A DNA stretch of 64,000 nt from Nitrosomonas sp. Its GTDB lineage: Bacteria > Pseudomonadota > Gammaproteobacteria > Burkholderiales > Nitrosomonadaceae. Each line of letters opens with the position of its first letter. Within the stretch, counting starts at the first letter, position 1. The position numbers and the translations under genes were made by a program. Shown here in pieces: positions 8,525-15,605 of the stretch. The DNA is taken from positions 1 through 64,000 of the forward strand of contig NZ_JADZAJ010000021.1 of assembly GCF_020852615.1 (NCBI RefSeq), given 5' to 3'. The notes beneath the pieces were generated by a model. It did no database searches and had not been told where the DNA came from. It saw only the letters and a list, made by a program, of their open reading frames with translations.

Positions 8525-9657
8525 CTGTTCATGTTTGCCTCGTTTCAGCGCAAGCTGCGCCTAATCTCCTTCCTGCACTTGATCCGGAACTGAAACCAAA
8601 AGAGGTCGTACTGCTGGTCAGCCAGAAAATGCGTGCTGCTGCCGATGCATTAAGTATGGTATTTAAAGAACTTGGAATCAGAACCGATTTGATTCCTCTC
8701 GAAGATGAACATAGCAGCCGCGTTATTGAAGAAACCCTGCTTCAAATCGCGAGTGAACGGGAAGGAGAGGAAATTCTTCTTAATTTGACTGGTGGCACAA
8801 AACTGATGGCACTGGTTGCACAGCAAACTGTTGCCCAAGAAGAAAACTGGCGCAGTTTCTATGTTGATGTCGATACTGATGTCGTTGTCTGGCTGGATAA
8901 AACTCCCGGCAAAAAACTGGCAGAACAATTACGACTTCGCCACTACCTGAAATCATACGGATTTGACCTTTCAGATTCTCCCGAGCGCCCGCAGATCACG
9001 CACGAACAGCGTAATCTGATGCAAACCCTCATCACCCAGATTGGCAGTCTGGAAAAACCACTCACCCAGCTCAACTGGCTGACACAACAGGCTGAAGATA
9101 AAAAACAGTTGAAAATTACAATGGATACTCAACAGGCAGACAGCCGTAGCCTGGAAGCGCTGTTGCGTCACTTCGCGGAAGCCGGTTTTTTGCAAGTGAA
9201 TGGGAATACGATCAGTTATGCTGATGAAACCGCACGAAATTTTGTCAAAGGCGGCTGGTTGGAACTTTATACCTATAGCTGTGTTGTCGATGTTACGGGT
9301 GAAACGGGGATTCGCGACAAGGCTGCCGGGCTGGAAGTGATGAGTAAAGAAGGTGTAAAAAACGAAATGGATATTGCCATGATGGTGCGTAACCGATTGT
9401 TTGTTATTGAATGTAAAACCGCACGCATGGATAAACCTGAAGCACCCAAAGCCAACGATACGTTGTTCAAACTCTCAGAAATTTGCCGGCGAGTAGGCGG
9501 TCTGGGAACAAAAGGTATGTTGGCCAGCTATCGCCCTGTTGCTGATTCCGAACGAAAACTGGCCAGGACGCTAAACATTGAATTGGTGTGCGGGCAAGAT
9601 TTGAGGAATCTGCGAGATGGGATCAGGGCGTGGATTTCAGCCAAAAACCAGAACTGA
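8521..9657 (+). CDS. card1: Card1/Can2-type CARF nuclease (DUF1887), cyclic-oligoadenylate-activated effector
   Basis: A 378-residue protein. Residues 1-150 form a CARF domain with the ligand-binding motif LNLTGGTKLMA (87-97). The middle part resembles a helical or winged-helix linker. Residues about 240-378 form a PD-(D/E)XK nuclease, with D284 (NEMD), E297 and K299 (IECKT) as the catalytic set. The layout and length match Card1 of Treponema succinifaciens and Can2, which on binding cyclic tetra-adenylate cut single-stranded nucleic acid or nick DNA. It is the likely toxic effector of this locus. Catalytic residues are all present. The gene overlaps csx16 by 4 nt. Confidence 0.9.
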   Translation: MTVHVCLVSAQAAPNLLPALDPELKPKEVVLLVSQKMRAAADALSMVFKELGIRTDLIPLEDEHSSRVIEETLLQIASEREGEEILLNLTGGTKLMALVAQQTVAQEENWRSFYVDVDTDVVVWLDKTPGKKLAEQLRLRHYLKSYGFDLSDSPERPQITHEQRNLMQTLITQIGSLEKPLTQLNWLTQQAEDKKQLKITMDTQQADSRSLEALLRHFAEAGFLQVNGNTISYADETARNFVKGGWLELYTYSCVVDVTGETGIRDKAAGLEVMSKEGVKNEMDIAMMVRNRLFVIECKTARMDKPEAPKANDTLFKLSEICRRVGGLGTKGMLASYRPVADSERKLARTLNIELVCGQDLRNLRDGIRAWISAKNQN

Positions 9658-9665
9658 TTCTGTTC

Positions 9666-10790
9666 ATGCCAAAACCACTCCAGCCCCATGAATATCCGCG
9701 TCGCATCCTGTTATGTGTTACCGGGTTGTCACCGCAGATTGTCACTGAAACGTTGTATGCTCTGGCTGTAGCGCGAATCCCTCCTTTTATTCCAACAGAG
9801 GTGCATTTGCTGACCACCACTGATGGAGCGCGCCTGGCAAAAGCAGCGTTGCTGCATCCTGATGGTGGGCACTTTCATGCACTGCTGCATGATCAGCCAC
9901 AAATCGGTTCTCCCCATTTTGATGAAGACTGCATCCACATTATCAGCCATCATCAGGAAAAACTCGCTGACATTCGTACACCGGCTGAAAATGCCGCTGC
10001 GGCTGACACAATCACAGCGCTTGTTGCCCAATTGACCGAGGATGCCGGTGCAGCGCTGCATGTTTCGATCGCTGGTGGACGCAAGACCATGGGTTTTTAT
10101 CTGGGATATGCCTTCTCGCTGTTTGCCCGGCCACAAGATACGCTCTCTCATGTGCTGGTTTCTTCTCCTTTTGAAGGGCATCCGGATTTTTTCTACCCGC
10201 CCCGCCAGCCTCGCCGGCTGGTAACGCGGGATGGGCATCACATTGATACCGCTGAAGCTGTTGTTACCCTGGCTGAAATTCCTGTAGTACGGCTGCGGCA
10301 CGGATTACCTGCTACCCTGATTGCCGGCCGGGCCGGATTCAGTGAAACGGTGGCTGCATTGCAGCAGAGCTTTGCACCACCACGCTTGCTGATTGATCTG
10401 AAACAGCGAAACGTTACCTGCGGGACGACTGCAGTTACCATGAAACCGCAATTGCTCGCATGGCTGGCGTGGTGGGCTACGCTTGCCCGACAGGGGCGAT
10501 CTGAAACAGCCTGGCGTGAAGCTGATGCCGGATTATTTCTCGATATTTACCGGTCAGTGGTTGGTGTTGACGCCATTGATTATGAGAAAGCAGCCGAATT
10601 GCTCAGCCACGGAATGGAGAAAGAATTTTTTCAAACCAAAAATGCCAAGATGGAGCGTGTATTAAAGGATGCGCTTGGCCCGGCAGCTACGTCCTATTTG
10701 CTGGTAACCACGGGTAAGCGTCCGCATACCCGACGTGGCCTGTCATTACCACCTGACAGCATAAGTATTGTCGGCGCCAATTGTGAATAA
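9666..10790 (+). CDS. CARF protein of the Cas_NE0113 family (called CRISPR ring nuclease Csm6 in some databases)
   Basis: A 374-residue protein. The N-terminal 200 residues match the Cas_NE0113 family: RRILLCVTGLSPQIVTETLYAL near the start and the CARF signature VSIAGGRKTMGFYLGYAF (133-150). The C-terminal part (about 250-374) is helical and has no HEPN Rx4-6H motif that I can find, so it is unlikely to be a Csm6-type RNase. It could be a ring nuclease, a sensor with a winged-helix-like tail, or an unknown effector. I chose ATG 9666, 8 nt after card1; family members start just before the RRILL strand. A frame extension to 9588 would overlap card1 by 70 nt. Confidence 0.85.
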   Translation: MPKPLQPHEYPRRILLCVTGLSPQIVTETLYALAVARIPPFIPTEVHLLTTTDGARLAKAALLHPDGGHFHALLHDQPQIGSPHFDEDCIHIISHHQEKLADIRTPAENAAAADTITALVAQLTEDAGAALHVSIAGGRKTMGFYLGYAFSLFARPQDTLSHVLVSSPFEGHPDFFYPPRQPRRLVTRDGHHIDTAEAVVTLAEIPVVRLRHGLPATLIAGRAGFSETVAALQQSFAPPRLLIDLKQRNVTCGTTAVTMKPQLLAWLAWWATLARQGRSETAWREADAGLFLDIYRSVVGVDAIDYEKAAELLSHGMEKEFFQTKNAKMERVLKDALGPAATSYLLVTTGKRPHTRRGLSLPPDSISIVGANCE

Positions 10791-11052
10791 AGCCTGTTGT
10801 GAGTGCTATGTCCGGCAGATTTCGCAGTAAACAGCGTTTTTTGGCGATATTGCCTGCAACTTTTTCCTTTCTTGTTAGGCGCCCACACTCATTGCGAAAC
10901 GGCGCAGCCAGTGAAGCAATCCAGTGCCGTCGTTACCATTGCTGCTGGAAGCAAGATGAATCAGCATTTCCCTCGGCACCGGAAGACAGCCCGTTTTGCC
11001 AAACCTGATCGTATTTTTGGGGCATCGGTAACTCATCTGCTAACACCTGACA
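10791..11052. other. intergenic stretch between interference and adaptation genes
   Basis: No gene, repeat array or clear terminator is recognised. The frame of the following cas2 stays open through this stretch but gives residues unlike Cas2. The only structured element is the palindrome at its right end. Confidence 0.4.
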
Positions 11053-11098
11053 CGGTAAGCTTGCCAGCGCACAGCATGCGCAAGACAGACCCTACAAT
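11053..11098 (+). promoter_or_regulatory. palindrome plus -10-like element upstream of the first cas2
   Basis: CGGTAAGCTTGCCA (11053-11066) matches the palindromes before cas10 and csm2, with one base breaking core symmetry (T for C). Exactly 26 nt later is TACAAT (11093-11098). A start site about 7 nt downstream would fall right at the ATG at 11106, which would make cas2 mRNA leaderless or nearly so. Function is inferred from the three-fold recurrence. Confidence 0.5.
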
Positions 11099-11105
11099 GC
11101 TGCAC

Positions 11106-11384
11106 ATGAACCGAAGCCTGTATCTCGTCGCTTATGATGTCAGCAACCCACGCAGATTGTATAAGGTTTGCCGCTATCTCAAATCTTACAAAGTGGGTGG
11201 TCAGAAATCAGTTTTTGAACTTTGGATAACACCGGCCGAGCTGCGCACCATTCGTGCGGATCTTGATGCGTTGATGGATGCTGAAGAAGATCGTCTGCAT
11301 ATCCTCAGCCTTGATCCGCGCATGAAGCCACGTTGTTACGGGAAGGCCAGCACATTTACGGCACAGCATTTTTGTATCGTCTGA
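11106..11384 (+). CDS. cas2: Cas2, first copy
   Basis: A 92-residue Cas2 homologue with a ferredoxin-like start SLYLVAYDVSNPRRLYKV; Asp at about residue 11 is the conserved metal-binding position. Cas2 dimers bridge two Cas1 dimers in the spacer-integration complex. Alternative ATGs at 11097 and 11076 add 3 or 10 residues; 11106 fits the family best and there is no clear Shine-Dalgarno sequence. A second, clearly different cas2 follows cas1. The two share the YD[VI]S[NH]PRRL motif but little else, so this is not a recent duplication. Confidence 0.85.
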   Translation: MNRSLYLVAYDVSNPRRLYKVCRYLKSYKVGGQKSVFELWITPAELRTIRADLDALMDAEEDRLHILSLDPRMKPRCYGKASTFTAQHFCIV

Positions 11385-11400
11385 AAAAGGAAAAAACAAT

Positions 11401-12402
11401 ATGACCAGCTTGTTTGTGGATCGTCGTGGTGTTGCACTTGAACTGGAAGCCGGTGCCATTGTTTTTCGTGAAAATGGCGAACGCATTGGCACAGTGCCGA
11501 TTGCGCCACTAACGCGTGTTTTTCTGCGCGGTGATGTCAATTTGCCAGCCGCTTTGCTGGGAAAACTGGGTGAACAGGGAGTGGGCGTCGTCATTCTGAG
11601 CGGGCGGATTGGCCGCCCCAGTTTGCTGCTGGCACGTCCACACAATGATGCTGCCCGGCGTGTTGTCCAGATACGCCTGAGTTTTGACAAACCATTCTGC
11701 CTGCAGATTAGCAAAAAACTTATCGAGCGCAAGCTGGCACGACAAATTGAATGGTTTACTGAACTGCGCGAAAGCAATATGCAGGTATGTTACGAACTCA
11801 GCCACGTTTTACGCGGGCTGGAAGAACATCGTACCCGTATCGATCAGGCCAGTAACACTGCCAGTCTGCGTGGTGTAGAAGGTTCAGCTGCTGCGCGCTA
11901 TTTTTCCGGTTTGCAGGCTGTTGTTCCGGATTCGCTGCATTTTACTGGCCGCAATCGTCGCCCGCCACGCGATCCTTTCAACGCCCTGCTTTCGCTTACC
12001 TATACCCTGTTACATAGCGAGATCGCTATCGCACTGCATGGTGCCGGATTTGATCCTTATGTCGGTTTTTATCACCACCTGGCTTTTGGCCGGGAATCGC
12101 TCGCTTCTGATTTGCTAGAGCCCTTGCGCCCACTGGCAGATCAGTTTGCTCTCACACTGATACGCAAAAAAGTATTGGAAAAAGATCACTTTTCAACAAC
12201 AGAAGCAGGTTGTCTGCTTGGTAAGGCTGGCCGCACACGTTATTACACAGCCTACGGAGAACACAGCGAAACCCTGCGTAAAGGTATTAATCAGGAAATC
12301 GAATGGTTAACAGCGCAGATAAATGAAATTCTGGATACAGAAGATGAGGATGAACAATCGGATAATGGTTTTGAAGATTTTGATACGGTAGGCCATGAGT
12401 GA
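11401..12402 (+). CDS. cas1: Cas1 integrase of CRISPR adaptation
   Basis: A 333-residue Cas1 that inserts spacers at the leader end of a CRISPR array. The metal-binding triad is visible: E160 (LRGVEGSAAARYF), H225 (GFDPYVGFYHH) and D237 (LASDLLEPLRP). A ribosome site (AAGGA) lies 10 nt upstream. It starts 16 nt after the first cas2 and overlaps the second cas2 by 8 nt, so all three are probably one transcript. Length and motifs indicate an active enzyme. Confidence 0.95.
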   Translation: MTSLFVDRRGVALELEAGAIVFRENGERIGTVPIAPLTRVFLRGDVNLPAALLGKLGEQGVGVVILSGRIGRPSLLLARPHNDAARRVVQIRLSFDKPFCLQISKKLIERKLARQIEWFTELRESNMQVCYELSHVLRGLEEHRTRIDQASNTASLRGVEGSAAARYFSGLQAVVPDSLHFTGRNRRPPRDPFNALLSLTYTLLHSEIAIALHGAGFDPYVGFYHHLAFGRESLASDLLEPLRPLADQFALTLIRKKVLEKDHFSTTEAGCLLGKAGRTRYYTAYGEHSETLRKGINQEIEWLTAQINEILDTEDEDEQSDNGFEDFDTVGHE

Positions 12403-12679
12403 TTTTGTTATCTGTTACGACATTTCTCACCCGCGACGACTGGCGCGCCTGTATCGCTATCTGCTGAAACACGCCGTACCATTGCAGCACTCTGTATTTT
12501 TGTTTAACGGAGATGATCGTCAACTTGAGTGCTGCATGCAAAAGGCAATCGAATTAATTGACGAAAAAGAAGATGACTTACGTGTTTATCCATTGCCGAG
12601 CCGTGGGCTAAAGGCTCGCATCGGCCAACCCGCCTTGCCGGAAGGTATCCAATGGAGTGGATTACCCGCTGCGTGGTAG
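12395..12679 (+). CDS. cas2: Cas2, second copy
   Basis: A 94-residue Cas2 homologue: FVICYDISHPRRLARLYRYL at the N-terminus with conserved Asp9, a middle LQHSVFLFNGDDRQLECCM strand and turn, and a C-terminus ending LRVYPLPSRGLKARIG plus a short tail. It overlaps cas1 by 8 nt. Together with the first copy it makes a cas2-cas1-cas2 cassette. Whether the two form heterodimers or serve different Cas1 states cannot be told from sequence. Confidence 0.88.
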   Translation: MSDFVICYDISHPRRLARLYRYLLKHAVPLQHSVFLFNGDDRQLECCMQKAIELIDEKEDDLRVYPLPSRGLKARIGQPALPEGIQWSGLPAAW

Positions 12680-12938
12680 CGTACAATTTTTATGAAATGA
12701 TCAATCATCTGAAAAAAAGCCAGATCAATTACAGTTCGCTCTTACAAGCATGACAGAATAATTCAAAATATCGGGAAATACCCCTTCCTTGGAATACCCG
12801 GGCATTAATAATCGTTGTAATAATAGCGTAAACACCAATTTTATAGGAAGCATCTTGCAACATCTCACCATTTTTCTTCTGTACCATTTTTAATATATTG
12901 ATTATAAATAGGAAAACGGTATCGATCAAACACCTATG
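12680..12938 (+). other. AT-rich leader-like stretch downstream of cas2
   Basis: An AT-rich region between the last cas gene and the CRISPR-repeat-like sequence, positioned as an array leader would be. On the minus strand 12732-12887 encodes about 52 residues (start MVQKKNGEML, end FCHACKSEL) that look protein-like but are not recognised. It might be a remnant of a gene of unknown type. Confidence 0.35.
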
Positions 12939-12962
12939 CCCTAATTTCAAAGGGATTGAGAC
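12925..12962 (+). repeat. solitary CRISPR-repeat-like sequence
   Basis: CCCTAATTTCAAAGGGATTGAGAC (12939-12962; stem CCCT/AGGG, 3' end ATTGAGAC) has the form of a type III repeat with a short stem and a 3' ATTGARAC tail. Including upstream bases it could be a 36-38 nt repeat. No second copy is found in the following 230 nt. It sits where the first repeat of an array should be, after cas1-cas2 and an AT-rich leader. I interpret it as a single remaining repeat or array remnant. Confidence 0.5.
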
Positions 12963-13141
12963 CTGACGCCACCAGACCGGCACAATCTGGACTTGAGCCA
13001 CGCCGAGCGCAGCGGCTTCCGGTTCTCCATGATGGGGGCAGCTCCTGGCGAGTGTTTGTTTTGCCACCAGACCAGAAACACCCGATGATTGGGTGTCCGT
13101 CGCCATTAGCAGGAATAAAACGTAACATCACTGAAACAGAA
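12963..13141. other. sequence between repeat remnant and doxX terminator
   Basis: No gene or further CRISPR repeat is seen. GCCACCAGACC occurs twice, at 12968-12978 and 13063-13073, and a small hairpin (ACACCC, 7-nt loop, GGGTGT) lies at 13078-13096. It may contain former spacer material. Confidence 0.35.
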
Positions 13142-13165
13142 AACCCGGTTGTAAACAACCGGGTT
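13142..13165 (-). terminator. rho-independent terminator of pirin-doxX
   Basis: A perfect 10-bp stem (AACCCGGTTG/CAACCGGGTT) with a TAAA loop, located 29 nt beyond the doxX stop on the minus strand, followed there by TTCTGTTTC. It probably ends the pirin-doxX transcript and insulates the CRISPR region. Confidence 0.75.
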
Positions 13166-13193
13166 CCCAGTTAACAGCGGATAACCTGTAATT

Positions 13194-13574
13194 TCATCCA
13201 AACCTGCGGCGGCCATCCAGGCTGTAGCCGCCCGCGCCATGCGCTGCCAGCAGGATAAAACCACCGGCGATAGCAATATTCTTCATAAACATGATCATTT
13301 GCATCTGATCAGAAAGATTGTTGTGAAAAATTGCTGCAGCTGCGAGGGTAAACAATGCCAGCACGATGGATACCAGCCGGGTTTGCCATCCGGCGATGAT
13401 CGCCAGACCACCGCCCACTTCGAGCAGGATTACCAGTGGCAACAATGCTCCCGGAATACCCGTTGCTTCCATATAACCCTGCGTACCGGCGTAGCCGGTG
13501 ATTTTGGAAATACCCGCAAACAGGAATATTTGCGCCAGAAACAGACGGGCGATGAACTGACTGATTTTTTCCAT
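13194..13574 (-). CDS. DoxX family membrane protein
   Basis: A 126-residue protein with four predicted membrane segments (for example IARLFLAQIFLFAGISKITG at the N-terminus and LVILLEVGGGLAIIAGW in the middle). DoxX-like proteins are small quinone-reductase-associated or redox-linked membrane proteins, and their exact reaction is mostly unknown. It lies 28 nt downstream of a pirin gene and opposite a LysR regulator, a common arrangement for redox-stress operons. A ribosome site (AAGGAGA) precedes the ATG. Confidence 0.85.
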   Translation of the reverse strand: MEKISQFIARLFLAQIFLFAGISKITGYAGTQGYMEATGIPGALLPLVILLEVGGGLAIIAGWQTRLVSIVLALFTLAAAAIFHNNLSDQMQMIMFMKNIAIAGGFILLAAHGAGGYSLDGRRRFG

Positions 13575-13602
13575 TTAAGTCTCCTTGTTATAAATGATCA
13601 AT

Positions 13603-14469
13603 TTACTGTTTACGTTTAACCCACGCCCGATCACGTACGAACTGATTGGACTGGTAGTCCTGCAGCGCCTGATCAATTTCTTCGCGGGTGTTCATCACAA
13701 ACGGGCCGTGCTGTACGATTGGCTCACGCACCGGTTTACCACTGACCACAATAAAACGCGCGCCCTCTTTTCCCGCGACAAAATCAAAAATGCCACCATC
13801 CATGTCTGCCATAACCAGTGAGTGCTGCACGACACCTTGCCCGTTAAACTGTCCGTTTCCTTCGAATACATAAACAAAGCCCGCATTCTGTGCCGGCAGC
13901 CCATGTTGAAAATGCCGTCCGGGCCGCAATTCAACATCGAAGTACGTCACCTGCGTCAGGTCATCCCGGATTGGTGCGGTAACATCGCCCAAACGGCCAA
14001 TTAACACTTTCAGCCGATAATCCCCGGTTTCCACCACCGGAAAAGCAGCTGCAGGAAATTCCTGATACTCCGGATGATCCATTTTGCTGGCCGCCGGCAG
14101 GTTGATCCACAGTTGAAACCCGCGTAACAACCCGTTTTCCTGTTTCGGCATTTCCGAATGAATCACACCACTGGCAGCTTTCATCCACTGCGCCGAGCCC
14201 GGCTCAAGATTGCCGGTGTTACCCATGCTGTCCTGATGCTGCATGCAGCCATCCAGCATATAAGTGAACGTGACAAACCCCCGATGCGGGTGTGGCGGAA
14301 AGCCGGCAATGTAATCATCCGGATTGTCGCTGCTGATGTGATCCAGCAACAGGAAAGGGTCGTAATTGCGCAGTGCCGCCGTACCAATTGTGCGATGCAC
14401 CATTACACCGGCGCCTTCGCGCACTGCTGTTGCAGGAATAATGCGTACTGCGCTGGCTGACGTATTCAT
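13603..14469 (-). CDS. Pirin family protein
   Basis: A 288-residue bicupin. The metal-binding histidines of the N-terminal cupin are visible in GFPPHPHRGFVTFTYMLDG, with a further His in GVIHSEMP. Bacterial pirins include quercetin 2,3-dioxygenases and redox-sensing regulators; the substrate here cannot be told. It is the first gene of a pirin-doxX unit transcribed away from the LysR gene, which probably controls it. A strong ribosome site (AAGGAGGA) lies upstream. Confidence 0.88.
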   Translation of the reverse strand: MNTSASAVRIIPATAVREGAGVMVHRTIGTAALRNYDPFLLLDHISSDNPDDYIAGFPPHPHRGFVTFTYMLDGCMQHQDSMGNTGNLEPGSAQWMKAASGVIHSEMPKQENGLLRGFQLWINLPAASKMDHPEYQEFPAAAFPVVETGDYRLKVLIGRLGDVTAPIRDDLTQVTYFDVELRPGRHFQHGLPAQNAGFVYVFEGNGQFNGQGVVQHSLVMADMDGGIFDFVAGKEGARFIVVSGKPVREPIVQHGPFVMNTREEIDQALQDYQSNQFVRDRAWVKRKQ

Positions 14470-14544
14470 CGTTTCCTCCTTCTTATGAAGTATTGATCAA
14501 CTCTGCTTACCGACAGCATTATCATCGTTGTTATAATCAGAATA

Positions 14545-14570
14545 AACAGTGTTTAATAAAAATAACTGTT
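14545..14570. promoter_or_regulatory. inverted repeat in the lysR-pirin divergent promoter
   Basis: AACAGT (14545-14550) and ACTGTT (14565-14570) form a dyad with 14 nt between arms, in the 129-bp gap between divergent pirin and lysR genes. LysR-type regulators bind such interrupted dyads. Function is inferred from position. Confidence 0.35.
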
Positions 14571-14598
14571 CCTGTATTAGCAACAATAAGAGGAACCT

Positions 14599-15531
14599 AT
14601 GGACCGATTTGAAAATATGAATACGTTTGCGCGCATCGTGGAAGCAGGCAGCATCAGTGCGGCGGCAGATCGTATGGATGTGGCAAAATCTGTTGTCAGT
14701 CGGCGTTTGAAGGAGCTTGAAGCCCATCTGGGCGTTGAGTTATTTCACCGCACCACGCGGCAGCTGAATCTCACCGACAGCGGGCGCACTTTTTATCAGC
14801 AATGTATGCGTATCCTCGCTGATATCCTTGAAGCTGAACATGCCACATCGCAGTTTCATGGCGCGTTAAAAGGCAACCTGAAAGTGGCGGTTCCGCTCAG
14901 CTTCGGTTTAATGCATCTGGGCCCCGCCATCACTGCATTTCTGCAAACGCATCCGGATATCGAATTCGATCTGGATTTCAGTGATCGACAGGTTGATTTG
15001 CTGGCAGAAGGTTTTGATCTTGCCATCCGCATCGCCAGCCTGCCTGATTCCAGTTTGATCGCGCGTCGCCTTGCGCCGGTCCGGACCGTCATGTGCGCAA
15101 GCCCGATGTACCTCGAACGCATGGGAACACCACAAGTGCCGGCAGAACTTACCCGTCACCGCTGCCTGGTGTACAACCTGATCAGCCATAGTGACAGCTG
15201 GACCATCTATAGCGCTGCAGGGCAATTGATCAAAACTCCGATCACTCCCTGCCTGAAAGCCAGCAATGGTGAATTTCTCCGTCATGCTGCCACTGAAGGG
15301 CTAGGCATCGTATTGCTGCCGGTTTTCATCGTTTATCGGGAAATTGAACGTGGCACATTAATACCGATCCTGACCGGGTACCATTACCCGCAACTGGCTG
15401 CCTACGCCATCTACCCGCAAACCCGCCATCTCTCGCAGCGTGTCAGAGCATTTGTCGATTTTCTGGGTAAGCGGTTTGACGAAAAGCCATACTGGGATTC
15501 ATGTTTACCTGATACGAAAACGGTTTCATGA
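14599..15531 (+). CDS. LysR-family transcriptional regulator
   Basis: A 310-residue LysR regulator. The N-terminal winged helix (residues 1-60; FARIVEAGSISAAADRMDVAKSVVSRRLKELE region) is followed by an effector-binding domain of the substrate-binding-protein fold. It is divergent from pirin-doxX and is likely their regulator. The group resembles DsdC/AaeR-like 'MFENM' regulators often paired with pirin. The effector is unknown. Confidence 0.9.
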   Translation: MDRFENMNTFARIVEAGSISAAADRMDVAKSVVSRRLKELEAHLGVELFHRTTRQLNLTDSGRTFYQQCMRILADILEAEHATSQFHGALKGNLKVAVPLSFGLMHLGPAITAFLQTHPDIEFDLDFSDRQVDLLAEGFDLAIRIASLPDSSLIARRLAPVRTVMCASPMYLERMGTPQVPAELTRHRCLVYNLISHSDSWTIYSAAGQLIKTPITPCLKASNGEFLRHAATEGLGIVLLPVFIVYREIERGTLIPILTGYHYPQLAAYAIYPQTRHLSQRVRAFVDFLGKRFDEKPYWDSCLPDTKTVS

Positions 15532-15605
15532 ATAACGATGGTTTTGATACGGCAAATTCAATAAAAAACCATTACAAATCTCGGCGGCAGATCTGCTGAA
15601 GTCAG

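Noticed and set aside
9588..9665. Longer N-terminus for the NE0113-family gene
   Set aside because: It would overlap card1 by 70 nt and adds residues with no family similarity.
13078..13096. Hairpin ACACCC-GGGTGT as a CRISPR repeat or terminator
   Set aside because: It is a single 6-bp stem with no T-run and does not resemble the repeat-like sequence at 12939.
12729..13106. 125-codon frame on the minus strand across the repeat remnant
   Set aside because: It joins unrelated leader, repeat and downstream sequence, and has no recognisable domain as a whole.
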